Source: Cytophagales bacterium (GTDB lineage Bacteria; Bacteroidota; Bacteroidia; Cytophagales; Cyclobacteriaceae). Taken from it: DNA of 45,773 nucleotides. The notes below the pieces were generated by a model. The model did not search any database and had not been told where the DNA came from. It worked only from the letters and a program-made list of their open reading frames with translations. Each line of letters begins with the position of its first letter. The first letter of the stretch is position 1. The stretch is from the NCBI GenBank assembly GCA_022360055.1, contig JAKSDO010000114.1, positions 1 through 45,773 of the forward strand, given 5' to 3'. This document shows, in pieces, positions 9,805 to 18,574 of the stretch. The translations under genes were made by a program, and so were the position numbers.

Positions 9805-10356
9805 ATGAGTAAAACTATAGTAGCAACGACATCTTTGGCAGGCTGCTTTGGCTGCCACATGTCATTCCTTGATATCGATGAAAAGATTCTGGATCTTATC
9901 GAACTGGTCGAATTCAACAAATCGCCAATCGACGATATTAAGAATTTCACCAAAATGTGTGATATCGGCCTGGTTGAGGGCGGATGCTGCAACGACGAAA
10001 ACGTGCATGTATTAAAAGATTTCAGAGCACATTGCAAGATCCTGGTTTCTGTCGGGGAGTGTGCGATCATGGGAGGATTACCGGCATTGAGAAATACAGT
10101 GCCTCTTCAGGAATGCCTGGAAGAAGCATATCTAAACGGGCCATCGGTAGCCGGGAACAACGAGAGCGGGATCATCCCGAATGACCCCGAATTGCCGGTG
10201 ATCCTGAATAAAGTCTATCCTTGTCACGAAGTGGTAAGAATGGATTATCATTTACCGGGATGTCCTCCAAGGGCCGAACTGATTTGGGACGCCCTATACG
10301 CGCTAGTGACGGGGGATCCACTGAAGTTACCTTATGAAGTAGTAAAGTTTGATTAA
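9805..10356 (+). CDS. hoxY: NAD-reducing hydrogenase small subunit HoxY
   Basis: Small [NiFe]-hydrogenase subunit carrying the proximal [4Fe-4S] cluster. Ligand motifs are GCFGCH (about residue 13), SVGECAIMGG (about 91) and GCPPR (about 152), all at the expected places. The 183 residues lack the long N-terminal extension of Ralstonia HoxY but otherwise follow it closely (LDIDEKILDLI, KVYPCHEVVRMDY). No Tat signal is present, so the enzyme is cytoplasmic. It begins 3 bp after hoxU. hoxH may begin at a TTG overlapping its end or, more likely, at an ATG 17 bp later. Confidence 0.95.
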   Translation: MSKTIVATTSLAGCFGCHMSFLDIDEKILDLIELVEFNKSPIDDIKNFTKMCDIGLVEGGCCNDENVHVLKDFRAHCKILVSVGECAIMGGLPALRNTVPLQECLEEAYLNGPSVAGNNESGIIPNDPELPVILNKVYPCHEVVRMDYHLPGCPPRAELIWDALYALVTGDPLKLPYEVVKFD

Positions 10357-10372
10357 TCTAACACCTGAAGAA

Positions 10373-11821
10373 ATGGGACAAAAATTAACAATTGAACCTG
10401 TAACCAGAGTTGAAGGTCATGGAAAAGTGACCATTCATCTAGATGATGACAACAATGTGGTACAAAGCCGTTTACACATTGTAGAGTTTCGAGGATTCGA
10501 ACGTTTTGTACAGGGGAGGCCCTATTGGGAAGCACCGGTATTGGTGCAAAGGCTGTGCGGTATTTGCCCGGTGAGCCATCATCTCGCTGCCGCGAAAGCG
10601 CTGGACGTGATTGTAGGCGCCGGGTCCGAAGGTCTTACTCCTACCGGGGAAAAGATGAGAAGGCTTATGCATTACGGACAAATGTTTCAGTCTCATGCCC
10701 TACACTTTTTCCACCTGGTAAGCCCCGACCTGTTATTCGGTATCGATGCAAAGCCTGAAAAGCGGAATGTAATAGAAGTCGCAAAGGAATTCAGGGAATT
10801 GGCTGTCCAGGGAGTCATGATGCGCAAGTTTGGCCAGGAAATCATACGTGCTACGGCAGGCAAGAAAATCCATGGAACAGGTGCAATCCCCGGAGGAATA
10901 AATAAAAACCTGACGCTCGAAGAAAGAGATTTCTTTGTGAAAGGACCCGATCCTCTGAATATTGATAAAATGATTGAATGGTCAAAAGAAGCGATAAACC
11001 TTTTTAAGGGATATCACAAAGAGCACAGAGCGTTGGTAGACACTTTTGCCGCTTTCCCGTCAAACCACCTGAGTTTGGTGCGAAAAGACGGGGCATTGGA
11101 TCTTTATCACGGCGTACTCCGCGCCATTGACCAGGATGGGCATAAAATACTGCACGATATAGATTATCAAAATTACCTGGATTACATCGGTGAGGAAGTC
11201 AGAAGCTGGAGTTATATGAAATTCCCATTCTTAAAAAGCCTGGGCAAAAAAGAGGGGTGGTACCGGGTCGGACCTCTTGCCCGATTAAATACCTGCGATT
11301 TTATTCCCACCCCCCTGGCTCAAAAGGAGTTTGAGGAATTCAGGGATTATACGCACGGCAAACCCAACAACATGTCGATGCACATGCATTGGGCCCGCTT
11401 GATCGAGACCTTACATGCTGCGGAAGCAATGCGCGATCTTTTAAATGATCCCGACCTGCAGGGAGGTGAACTGGTAACAAAAGGTCAAAAAAGGAATGAA
11501 GGTGTCGGGCTTATCGAAGCCCCGCGAGGAACATTATTCCATCACTACAAAATTGATGAAAACGACCTGATCTCGATGTGCAACCTGATCGTTTCGACAA
11601 CAAACAATAATGAGCCGATGAATATGGCCGTTCGCAAAGTTGCCGACGAGTTGATTTCAGGTCAGAGATCGATCAAAGAAAGCATGCTCAATGCGGTAGA
11701 AGTAGCCATAAGGGCCTATGACCCTTGTTTAAGCTGCGCCACACACGCTCTGGGTAAAATGCCCCTGGAGATTAGTTTGATTGATGCTCGTGGAGAACTT
11801 CTGGACAAAAAGACAAATTGA
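10373..11821 (+). CDS. hoxH: NAD-reducing hydrogenase large subunit HoxH
   Basis: Catalytic subunit with the Ni-Fe(CN)2CO site that splits or forms H2. From the ATG at 10373 it has 482 residues. Both Ni-binding motifs are intact: RLCGICPVSH near residue 60 and DPCLSCATH near the C-terminus. After that histidine a 24-residue tail remains (ALGKMPLEIS...), the peptide normally removed by the HoxW protease once nickel is in place. Group 3d signatures such as RVEGHGKVTIHLDDDN and VEFRGFE are present. An in-frame TTG at 10349 would add eight residues and overlap hoxY; the ATG start gives the conserved MxxKLTIEPVTRVEGHG N-terminus and is preferred. Confidence 0.96.
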   Translation: MGQKLTIEPVTRVEGHGKVTIHLDDDNNVVQSRLHIVEFRGFERFVQGRPYWEAPVLVQRLCGICPVSHHLAAAKALDVIVGAGSEGLTPTGEKMRRLMHYGQMFQSHALHFFHLVSPDLLFGIDAKPEKRNVIEVAKEFRELAVQGVMMRKFGQEIIRATAGKKIHGTGAIPGGINKNLTLEERDFFVKGPDPLNIDKMIEWSKEAINLFKGYHKEHRALVDTFAAFPSNHLSLVRKDGALDLYHGVLRAIDQDGHKILHDIDYQNYLDYIGEEVRSWSYMKFPFLKSLGKKEGWYRVGPLARLNTCDFIPTPLAQKEFEEFRDYTHGKPNNMSMHMHWARLIETLHAAEAMRDLLNDPDLQGGELVTKGQKRNEGVGLIEAPRGTLFHHYKIDENDLISMCNLIVSTTNNNEPMNMAVRKVADELISGQRSIKESMLNAVEVAIRAYDPCLSCATHALGKMPLEISLIDARGELLDKKTN

Positions 11822-12336
11822 AGCGGATACTGATATACGGATATGGAAATCCTGGCAGGCAGGATGATGCGCTCGGCATTTTATTGGCCGAAAAGCTGGA
11901 AACGTGGGCGACGGAAAACGGTCGGGATTCCATTGATTTCGATTCCAATTATCAATTGAACATTGAAGATGCGCTGACCATCAGCGAGTATGATACGGTA
12001 ATATTCGCTGACGCCAGCATTGAAGATATTCCGGACTTTATTGTCACCGAGGTTCGACCTTCACAGAAGACGGAATTTACCATGCATGCCATGACACCGG
12101 CGTTTATATTACACTTGTGCCAATCGTTGTACGGAAAGTTCCCCAAAACATTTTTAATTCATCTGAAAGGGTATGAATTTAACTTTTTAGAAAGATTGAC
12201 AAGCCGGGCAAATCAAAACCTTCATGCCGCTTTTGATTTTTTGATTGGACGAATTTCCGTATCCGGAAAAACGGCTTCTCTTTTGGAGAAATGTATTATT
12301 GATCAGAAAGAAAATACCAAAATTAGTTTATCATGA
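11818..12336 (+). CDS. hoxW: Hydrogenase maturation endopeptidase HoxW
   Basis: Aspartyl-type protease of the HycI/HyaD family that trims the C-terminal tail of HoxH after nickel insertion. The N-terminal motif YGYGNPGRQDDALGI is the family signature, with the metal-sensing acidic residue in QDDALG; a second acidic site is in VIFADASIE and the His region in MHAMTPAF. The start is a TTG at 11818 that overlaps the hoxH TGA by four bases (TTGA), implying translational coupling; I see no better ATG upstream or just downstream. Length (172 residues) is normal. Its 3' end overlaps the next gene as ATGA. Confidence 0.85.
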   Translation: MKRILIYGYGNPGRQDDALGILLAEKLETWATENGRDSIDFDSNYQLNIEDALTISEYDTVIFADASIEDIPDFIVTEVRPSQKTEFTMHAMTPAFILHLCQSLYGKFPKTFLIHLKGYEFNFLERLTSRANQNLHAAFDFLIGRISVSGKTASLLEKCIIDQKENTKISLS

Positions 12337-13331
12337 GTTTAAAGACATCCGTGATGGGAATGGAGCTCTCGAATCCCATCATTGTAGGGAGCTCTTCATT
12401 GACAAGTTCCGTACGCAATATAAAAAAATGTGAAGAAGCCGGCGCAGCGGCAGTTGTATTAAAATCACTGTACGAGGAGCAGATACTTGCCAATACGGAT
12501 CAAATGGTTGAAACAGATGAAATGTACCAGTGGTATCCCGAGGCGATGGAGTTTATCAATACGATCTCTGTGGAAAATGGAATTGAAAGGTATTTGGATC
12601 TGGTCAGGGAATGCAAAGAAAATGTTTCCATACCTGTAATTGCCAGCATCAACTGTTTCTCGTCAAAAAACTGGATGCACTTTTCAAAGGAATTGGAAAA
12701 TGCCGGTGCAGATGCACTTGAATTGAATGTCAGCATCTTCCCGGAAGATGCAAAACTAAAGTCAGCCGATATCGAGTATGAATACTTCAACATCGTAAAA
12801 TCGGTAAAGAAAATTATTAAAATACCGGTATCGGTAAAAATGAGTTCTTATTTTACCAATATTAAGCTGGCAGCAAAAGGTCTTGAATCCCACGGAGCGG
12901 AGGCGCTGGTATTATTTAATCGGTATTACAGGCCGGATATTGATATCGACAATCTGCGTATGATTACCCGGGATACGCTTAGCGGTCCGGAAGAGATTAC
13001 CCAATCGTTGCGTTGGATAGGCCTGCTATCTGAAAAACTAAAGTGCGATATGGTCGCCTCGACAGGAATCCACGATGCCTCCGCAATCATAAAGCAACTG
13101 TTGGCCGGCGCAAAAGCCGTCCAGATCTGTTCCGTTTTATATGAAAACGGGATCGATTATATTGGTGAATTGATCAGCGAAATTGAGGCCTGGATGAAGC
13201 GCAAGGGTTTTAAGACCATAGATGCCTTCAGAGGTTTGATCAATATGGATCCGCATAATTCCATATCCTGGGAGCGGATTCACTTTATGAAAAAAACCTC
13301 CGGAAATATTATTAAACCAATAATGCGCTAG
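12333..13331 (+). CDS. Dihydroorotate dehydrogenase-like FMN protein
   Basis: A 332-residue TIM-barrel protein of the class 1 dihydroorotate dehydrogenase superfamily (MSLKTSVMGMELSNPIIVGS; IASINCFSSKNW; VSVKMSSYF; STGIHDASAIIKQLLAGA for FMN phosphate binding). The catalytic loop of true PyrD (N-x-S-C-P-N) is replaced by LNVSIFPED, so pyrimidine synthesis is unlikely. Such PyrD-like proteins are often found beside redox enzymes such as pyruvate:ferredoxin oxidoreductase. Here the start overlaps the hoxW stop (ATGA), tying it to the hydrogenase operon. A role as an accessory oxidoreductase that uses or feeds electrons from the Hox complex is inference. Confidence 0.85.
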   Translation: MSLKTSVMGMELSNPIIVGSSSLTSSVRNIKKCEEAGAAAVVLKSLYEEQILANTDQMVETDEMYQWYPEAMEFINTISVENGIERYLDLVRECKENVSIPVIASINCFSSKNWMHFSKELENAGADALELNVSIFPEDAKLKSADIEYEYFNIVKSVKKIIKIPVSVKMSSYFTNIKLAAKGLESHGAEALVLFNRYYRPDIDIDNLRMITRDTLSGPEEITQSLRWIGLLSEKLKCDMVASTGIHDASAIIKQLLAGAKAVQICSVLYENGIDYIGELISEIEAWMKRKGFKTIDAFRGLINMDPHNSISWERIHFMKKTSGNIIKPIMR

Positions 13332-13375
13332 CTCCTGTTTCTTCGTGAAAATTCGGAAAGCCGAAAGGTGCATTT

Positions 13376-14728
13376 CTAAAATCGCAGGGTAAATATGGTA
13401 TACAGGTCCGGTTCGGACTTAACAGACAACGTGCCGTTATGCAATTGCATAATTTGTCTTGAAAGGGCCAACCCAATCCCGGATCCCGATTTTTTGGTAG
13501 TATAAAACGGTATAAAAATACGCTCCAGCGCTTCCTGGATAATCCCGGGGCCGTTGTCCTTTACTTCGAGCAAAACCCGCTGCTCTTCATCAATTCTGGC
13601 CATCATCTCAATTTTGGGCTCTTCCCTGTCCTTTAAAGCTTCCTTTGCGTTTTTCAATAAATTGATCAATACCATTTCGATCAATTCCCGGTCGGCGGTG
13701 ATCTCCAGGTTATCAAACATGACATTCAACTTAAAGTCAATTTTAAGCTCCTTAAACTCATGATTGAGCAGCTTGCAGATGTGCTCGAATAATTCATCGA
13801 TTTTGATGAGTCCGAATTTTGGTTTGGGAATGCTGGTATAGTCCCTGTAGGCATCCACAAATTTGATCAGGCCTTTGCTCCTGTTTTCAATCGTCTGCAG
13901 GCCCTCGTTAAGGTCGCTGAGCGACTCATCGGAAATCTCAAACGAATCCGCTCCGTATGGCTTGAGATCTTCGGCCAGGATTTCATTCAGTGTTCCTGTG
14001 AGCGAGGCTATGGGAGTAATGGAGTTCATGATCTCATGTCTCAATACTCTGGTAAGATTTTGCCAGGCTTCGACTTCCTTCGATTCCAGTTCCGAATGAA
14101 TATTTTGCAAGGCGATAAGTTTGTAGGAATGGCCCCTGAGCTTGAGTTCCGTCGCGTGTACGGCCAGATTCAGATCACTGCTCACTCGGATAAGTGCTTT
14201 TTCTCCCGGCCTCATCTGTTTCAACTTCTTATACAGTGTCACATGTACCGTCAATATTTCACTGATGTTTCTCAACTGTGGAATATTCAAAAATCTTTTG
14301 GCGGCAGAATTTATCAATCCGACTTTTCCCTCGCCATCAAAAGAAATCAATCCGGTCGTAACATGCTGAACTACCGTGTTTAAATAATTGAGATGTTCTT
14401 CCTTTTCGGCGCGCTCATTTCTAAAGGCATCCGCTACGTTGTTGAAAGCCCTATTCAACTCCTGAAAGCTTTTACCAAGTTTATTATCGTGTGAGAAACT
14501 GGTCGAAAAGTCCGAATACCGGATCGATTCGAGAAACCTCGTAATTTTCTTGTTTGTGACTGTGGTAAACCTGAACAGTTCCGAAATTTCAATCAGAAGA
14601 GCTGTTGCCACAATTACGGCGCTCACATACTTCTCATTAAAGCTGATCAGGTAGACAAGCAGAAAAGTGGTTAGACTAATTATTATAATCCGAATTAATA
14701 CTCCAACTCTGAAAGAACTAAAGCCCAT
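13376..14728 (-). CDS. Sensor histidine kinase of an NtrC-type two-component system
   Basis: A 450-residue membrane sensor. Two N-terminal membrane helices (about 8-30 and 34-52) are joined by almost no periplasmic loop, so the signal is probably sensed in the membrane or cytoplasm. A PAS-like region (about 110-215) is followed by the H box RVLRHEIMNSITPI (His about 232) and an HATPase domain with VLINLLKNAKEAL (N box), VKDNGPGI (G1) and SGSGIGLALS (G2). It overlaps the 3' end of the upstream regulator gene by 11 bp, so both come from one transcript. Orthologous NtrY-like kinases in Bacteroidota commonly sit beside MacB-type ABC export operons, as here. Confidence 0.93.
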   Translation of the reverse strand: MGFSSFRVGVLIRIIIISLTTFLLVYLISFNEKYVSAVIVATALLIEISELFRFTTVTNKKITRFLESIRYSDFSTSFSHDNKLGKSFQELNRAFNNVADAFRNERAEKEEHLNYLNTVVQHVTTGLISFDGEGKVGLINSAAKRFLNIPQLRNISEILTVHVTLYKKLKQMRPGEKALIRVSSDLNLAVHATELKLRGHSYKLIALQNIHSELESKEVEAWQNLTRVLRHEIMNSITPIASLTGTLNEILAEDLKPYGADSFEISDESLSDLNEGLQTIENRSKGLIKFVDAYRDYTSIPKPKFGLIKIDELFEHICKLLNHEFKELKIDFKLNVMFDNLEITADRELIEMVLINLLKNAKEALKDREEPKIEMMARIDEEQRVLLEVKDNGPGIIQEALERIFIPFYTTKKSGSGIGLALSRQIMQLHNGTLSVKSEPDLYTIFTLRF

Positions 14729-16109
14729 ACTTTTCTAATCTACGATAAAGCGATGAACGGGTTAGGCCAAGTTCGTTGGCCGCCTGTGTTATATTCCCAT
14801 CGTGTTTTTTGAGCACCTTGCGAATAAGAATTTTTTCAACTTCTTCCAGATGGTAATCTTCCAGCATGACATTTGATTCTTCAGACTTGCCCGTTCCGGT
14901 GCTAAAGAAGAAATCGTCCGGATTCAGCACCTGACTGTTGCACATGATTACAGCACGCTCAATGGCATGCTGGAGTTCTCTTACATTGCCCGGCCAATTG
15001 TACTTCTGAAGTACTTTCATGGCCGCCTCACTTATTGTGCGCACATTTTTCTGATATTTTCGATCGTACAGACTCAGAAAATGGTTTGCCAGCAGCGGAA
15101 TATCGTCCAGGCGGTTCCTCAACGGAGGAATATGAATCTCAATAGTATTTATTCTGTAAAGCAAATCCTGCCGGAAGCGGTTTTCATTTACCATGTCCAA
15201 TATCGGCATATTCGTAGCGCAGATGAGCCGGATGTCAATATCCTTCATTTTATTGGATCCGACCCGGGTCACTTTTCTGCTCTGCAGCGCGGACAACAGC
15301 TTTGCCTGAAGCGGCAGGGACAAATTCCCGATCTCATCGAGGAAAAGCGTTCCTTTGTGCGCAACCTCAAAACGGCCGGGCCGGTCTTCTTTAGCGTCTG
15401 TAAAACTGCCTTTGATATGCCCGAACAGCTCGCTTTCAAAAAGTGTTTCACTGATAGCCCCCATATCCACCCCGATAAAAGCCTCTTCAGAGCGCAATGA
15501 GTTTCTGTGTATCGATCTCGCAATTACCTCTTTTCCCGTTCCGTTCTCTCCGAGGATCAGCACATTAGCATCTGTTCCGGCAACGCGCTCTATGGTTTTG
15601 AATACCTGTTGCATAGCCAGACTTCTGCCGATGATGTCCTGAAATTTATTATCTGCATCCGCACTTAACAACTGCTGCCTGGATTTTAGGTTTGCAACCT
15701 CAATTTTTGTCTCCCTAAGCCGCATGGCGGAATAAATCGTGGCGAGCAGTTTCTCATTTTCCCAGGGTTTCAGCACGAAGTCCGTAGCTCCTTCTTTTAT
15801 GGCTTTTACGGCCATCTGCACATCGCCATATGCGGTGATCAAAACCACTACGGCAGAAGGATCTATATCCAGAATATTTTCCAACCATAAAAATCCCTCA
15901 TGCCCACTGCTGACGTCCTTGGTGAAATTCATATCAAGTAGGATCACATCGTATTGTTCATTATTTAAGAGCGATGGAATGGATTCGGGATTTTTTTCAA
16001 TATCAACCTGCTGAAAATGCCTCTTTAAAAACATTCTGGCCGCTCGCAGCAAATCTTCGTTGTCATCAACTATTAAAATTTTTCCTGTTTTATTCATTCC
16101 TTGGACCAT
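14718..16109 (-). CDS. NtrC-family sigma-54-dependent response regulator
   Basis: A 463-residue activator with a receiver domain (about 8-130; phospho-acceptor Asp in VILLDMNF), an AAA+ domain (about 160-390; Walker A GENGTGKEVIA, Walker B GTLFLDEIG) and a C-terminal Fis-type helix-turn-helix (NITQAANELGLTRSSLYRRLEK). The sigma-54 contact loop reads GSFTDA rather than GAFTGA, a variant that seems common in this phylum. Start could be the ATG at 16109 or the ATG at 16097 (MNKTGKILIVDD), which fits the receiver fold better. Co-transcribed with the kinase, and divergent from a membrane-fusion/ABC pair that it probably controls. Confidence 0.94.
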   Translation of the reverse strand: MVQGMNKTGKILIVDDNEDLLRAARMFLKRHFQQVDIEKNPESIPSLLNNEQYDVILLDMNFTKDVSSGHEGFLWLENILDIDPSAVVVLITAYGDVQMAVKAIKEGATDFVLKPWENEKLLATIYSAMRLRETKIEVANLKSRQQLLSADADNKFQDIIGRSLAMQQVFKTIERVAGTDANVLILGENGTGKEVIARSIHRNSLRSEEAFIGVDMGAISETLFESELFGHIKGSFTDAKEDRPGRFEVAHKGTLFLDEIGNLSLPLQAKLLSALQSRKVTRVGSNKMKDIDIRLICATNMPILDMVNENRFRQDLLYRINTIEIHIPPLRNRLDDIPLLANHFLSLYDRKYQKNVRTISEAAMKVLQKYNWPGNVRELQHAIERAVIMCNSQVLNPDDFFFSTGTGKSEESNVMLEDYHLEEVEKILIRKVLKKHDGNITQAANELGLTRSSLYRRLEKYGL

Positions 16110-16239
16110 CTGTCAGTAAATTCTTTTGATGTGATACTTTAAATTAAGTGATTCAAAACATTATATGCACGTAATTATAATCATATTGATCCAATGCCCA
16201 ATCAATTTATCCCGTTTTGTTTATCAAACGATTTTCCAT

Positions 16240-16275
16240 TGTTCGCTGACGGACAGGGCCGTTCGTCAATGAACG
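16240..16275. promoter_or_regulatory. Two tandem palindromes, candidate upstream activator sites
   Basis: Two dyads of the form YGTTC-N6-GRACR: 16240-16255 (TGTTC/GGACA, one mismatch) and 16260-16275 (CGTTC/GAACG, perfect). Their centres are 20 bp apart, two helical turns. They lie between the NtrC-type regulator and the membrane-fusion gene, at about -107 and -87 relative to the start site predicted from the sigma-54-like element. Read as binding sites for two regulator dimers. Confidence 0.5.
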
Positions 16276-16326
16276 TAAACCAAATCCAAATAGTGATGTA
16301 TAACGCTGGTTTAAAGGAAATTATAT

Positions 16327-16344
16327 TTGGCACATTTGTTGGCA
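16327..16344 (+). promoter_or_regulatory. Sigma-54-like promoter element before the membrane-fusion gene
   Basis: A perfect -24 half (TTGGCAC, 16327-16333) is followed by TTGGCA (16339-16344) where TTGCA is expected, so the GG-to-GC distance is 11 rather than 10 bases. A weaker alternative is a primary-sigma arrangement TTG(16339)-N19-TATTTTTT(16361), which would put the start site at the ATG. Sigma-54 reading is favoured by the divergent NtrC-type gene but the spacing is imperfect. Confidence 0.4.
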
Positions 16345-16373
16345 AGTGATACTCGATTTTTATTTTTTAGAAG

Positions 16374-17624
16374 ATGGATAGGAAGATCAAAAAAAAGAAG
16401 TGGACTTTTAAACGCATATCTTTATATGCGGTCGGATTACTGTTTATTTCATTTGTTCTCTACAGCTTTTTCTTTGCAGACAAACGATCCAAACTCAACG
16501 TTGATCTGGAGAAAATTACGATAGCCGAAGTAAAATACGGCGTTTTCCAGGATTTCATCCCTGTGACGGGAACCGTTTTACCAAGTACCACCAGATTTCT
16601 CGATGCCAAAGAAGGAGGCATTATTCAATCTATTGAAAAAGAAACGGGTGATTTGGTTCAGGAAGGCGATGTAATTATAAGATTGGCCAACAGCAATCTC
16701 GAACTCAGCGTACTTGGGCAGCAGGCATCCCTCTATGAGCAGATCAATCGATCTACCACTACCAGATTATCTTTGAATCAGAATGATTTGAACCAGCAAC
16801 AGCGCCTGGCTGAAATCGATATGCAACTGGGACTGCTCGAACCTCAATTCAAAAGATTCAAAACCTTGTACGAGAAGGACCTTATATCAAAAAGGGAATT
16901 TGAAGAAGTTGAAGAGAATTACAAGTACAATCTAAAACGAAGGGAGCTAACGTATGCATCATACCAGGCTGATTCTACGGCAAGAATGCGTCAACTTAAA
17001 GAGTTGGACGCTTCCGAAGGGAGGATGAGACAAAACCTTGAAGGTGTAAGCGCTCTCCTGGATAACCTGGTGATCCGCGCACCCATCAATGGTCAACTGG
17101 CGACCCCGGATCACGAATTGGGTCAGTCTATTGTCCGGGGAGAACGAATCGGCCAGATTGATGTCCTGGGAAGCTATAAAGTACGGGTGAGGATCGACGA
17201 ATTGTATCTACCGCGCGTGGATATCGGGCTTAAAGGATCTTTTACACAGTCGAATCAAAGCTATGAACTCGTGATAACCAAGATATTTCCGACCATTACC
17301 GAAGGCCGGTTTGAAGTGGATATGGAATTTACAGGGGATCAGCCCGAATCCATCAAGCGGGGTCTTTCCGTAAGAATACGACTCGAACTGGGCAATTCGG
17401 CACAGGCGCTGCTCCTGCCCATGGGAGGATTTTACAAGGATAGCGGCGGAAACTGGGTATTTCTCGTGGAAGAATCAGGGAATCGAGCCGTTCAGAAAGA
17501 TATCCGCCTCGGAAGGAAAAACTCGGAATATTTTGAGGTGATGAGCGGGTTGGAGGAAGGACAAAAAGTGATTACCTCTTCATACGATCATTTTGGAGAT
17601 AATGAAGTTTTACTATTAAAATAA
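16374..17624 (+). CDS. HlyD/RND-type periplasmic membrane-fusion protein
   Basis: A 416-residue adaptor of the MacA/HlyD family, with one N-terminal membrane helix (about 17-36), a biotinyl-lipoyl-like domain (LDAKEGGIIQSIEKETGDLV ... VIIRLAN), a helical hairpin (about 110-220) that would dock to a TolC-type channel, the return lipoyl half (RAPINGQLATPDHELGQ) and a beta-barrel/membrane-proximal domain. It starts 10 bp before the ABC ATPase gene ends the operon: the ATPase gene begins 10 bp after its stop. Expected role is export of a peptide, lipid or drug across the envelope together with an ABC transporter. Confidence 0.92.
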   Translation: MDRKIKKKKWTFKRISLYAVGLLFISFVLYSFFFADKRSKLNVDLEKITIAEVKYGVFQDFIPVTGTVLPSTTRFLDAKEGGIIQSIEKETGDLVQEGDVIIRLANSNLELSVLGQQASLYEQINRSTTTRLSLNQNDLNQQQRLAEIDMQLGLLEPQFKRFKTLYEKDLISKREFEEVEENYKYNLKRRELTYASYQADSTARMRQLKELDASEGRMRQNLEGVSALLDNLVIRAPINGQLATPDHELGQSIVRGERIGQIDVLGSYKVRVRIDELYLPRVDIGLKGSFTQSNQSYELVITKIFPTITEGRFEVDMEFTGDQPESIKRGLSVRIRLELGNSAQALLLPMGGFYKDSGGNWVFLVEESGNRAVQKDIRLGRKNSEYFEVMSGLEEGQKVITSSYDHFGDNEVLLLK

Positions 17625-17634
17625 TTAGATTATC

Positions 17635-18324
17635 ATGATTAAAATTAACAATCTAACAAAAATCTATACAACGGAAGAAGTAGAAACCACTGCCTTAAAC
17701 AGCATAAGTATAGAAATAAATGATGGAGAATTTGTGGCAATCATGGGGCCGTCCGGATGTGGCAAATCCACTTTGTTGAATATCCTTGGATTGCTGGATA
17801 ATCCTTCGGATGGAGCATATAATTTTGGTGAACATGAAGTTTCGAAGTACTCCGAACGCCAAAGGGCTCAACTCAGAAAGGGCTCTATAGGATTTGTCTT
17901 CCAAAGTTTTAATTTGATTGACGAATTAACCGTTTTTGAAAATGTTGAACTGCCGTTGCTTTATTTAAAGGTGCCTTCTTCCGAAAGAAAGAAAAAGGTA
18001 GAAGCGGTTTTGGAAAGGATGAACATTATGCACCGCAGAAATCACTTTCCTCAACAACTTTCCGGGGGGCAGCAGCAGAGAGTAGCCATAGCCAGGGCCA
18101 TTGTCGCCAAGCCAAAGCTCATACTGGCCGACGAGCCAACGGGAAATCTGGATTCGGCAAACGGAGAAGAAGTCATGAAGGTGCTTTCACAACTCAACGA
18201 AGAAGGTACTACTATCGTAATGGTTACACACTCACCTTACGATGCTAATTACGCACACAGGATTATAAATCTGTTTGATGGTAAGGTAGTCACGGAAAAT
18301 ATAAGGGAGAAATTCCATGTATAG
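17635..18324 (+). CDS. MacB/LolD-type ABC transporter ATPase
   Basis: A 229-residue ATP-binding protein of the MacB/LolD/FtsE group. Walker A is GPSGCGKST (about residue 38), the Q loop is in FVFQSFNLID, the signature is LSGGQQQRVAIARA and Walker B is LILADEPTGNLD; all catalytic residues are present. It follows the membrane-fusion gene by 10 bp. Normally one or more FtsX/MacB-like permease genes come next, but here a perfect terminator stands 33 bp after the stop and no permease is found in the window. It must work with a permease encoded elsewhere, or the operon has been trimmed. Confidence 0.94.
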   Translation: MIKINNLTKIYTTEEVETTALNSISIEINDGEFVAIMGPSGCGKSTLLNILGLLDNPSDGAYNFGEHEVSKYSERQRAQLRKGSIGFVFQSFNLIDELTVFENVELPLLYLKVPSSERKKKVEAVLERMNIMHRRNHFPQQLSGGQQQRVAIARAIVAKPKLILADEPTGNLDSANGEEVMKVLSQLNEEGTTIVMVTHSPYDANYAHRIINLFDGKVVTENIREKFHV

Positions 18325-18356
18325 AAAGTCGTTTCCGAAAAGCATTTGAAATCCTG

Positions 18357-18385
18357 TAGCCGGAGCATGCTTTCCGGCTATTTTT
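18357..18385 (+). terminator. Rho-independent terminator after the ABC ATPase gene
   Basis: Perfect 8-bp stem TAGCCGGA/TCCGGCTA with an 8-base loop and a T5 tail, 33 bp after the ATPase stop. It shows that the two-gene operon ends here. Confidence 0.85.
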
Positions 18386-18574
18386 CTAACATGTTTTATC
18401 AGAGGATTTTCAAAAATTGAAATGACGATATATTTGTTCGATTTTCAAAAGCAATGTGAACGAAAATGAACATTTTGACGCAGAGATTATTTGTATATAT
18501 CTCATTTATAGCAAGTTATAAAGATGGCATCAATCTTGGTAAAATAAGTAACCAAATGCAGACAACTGAAGGCT

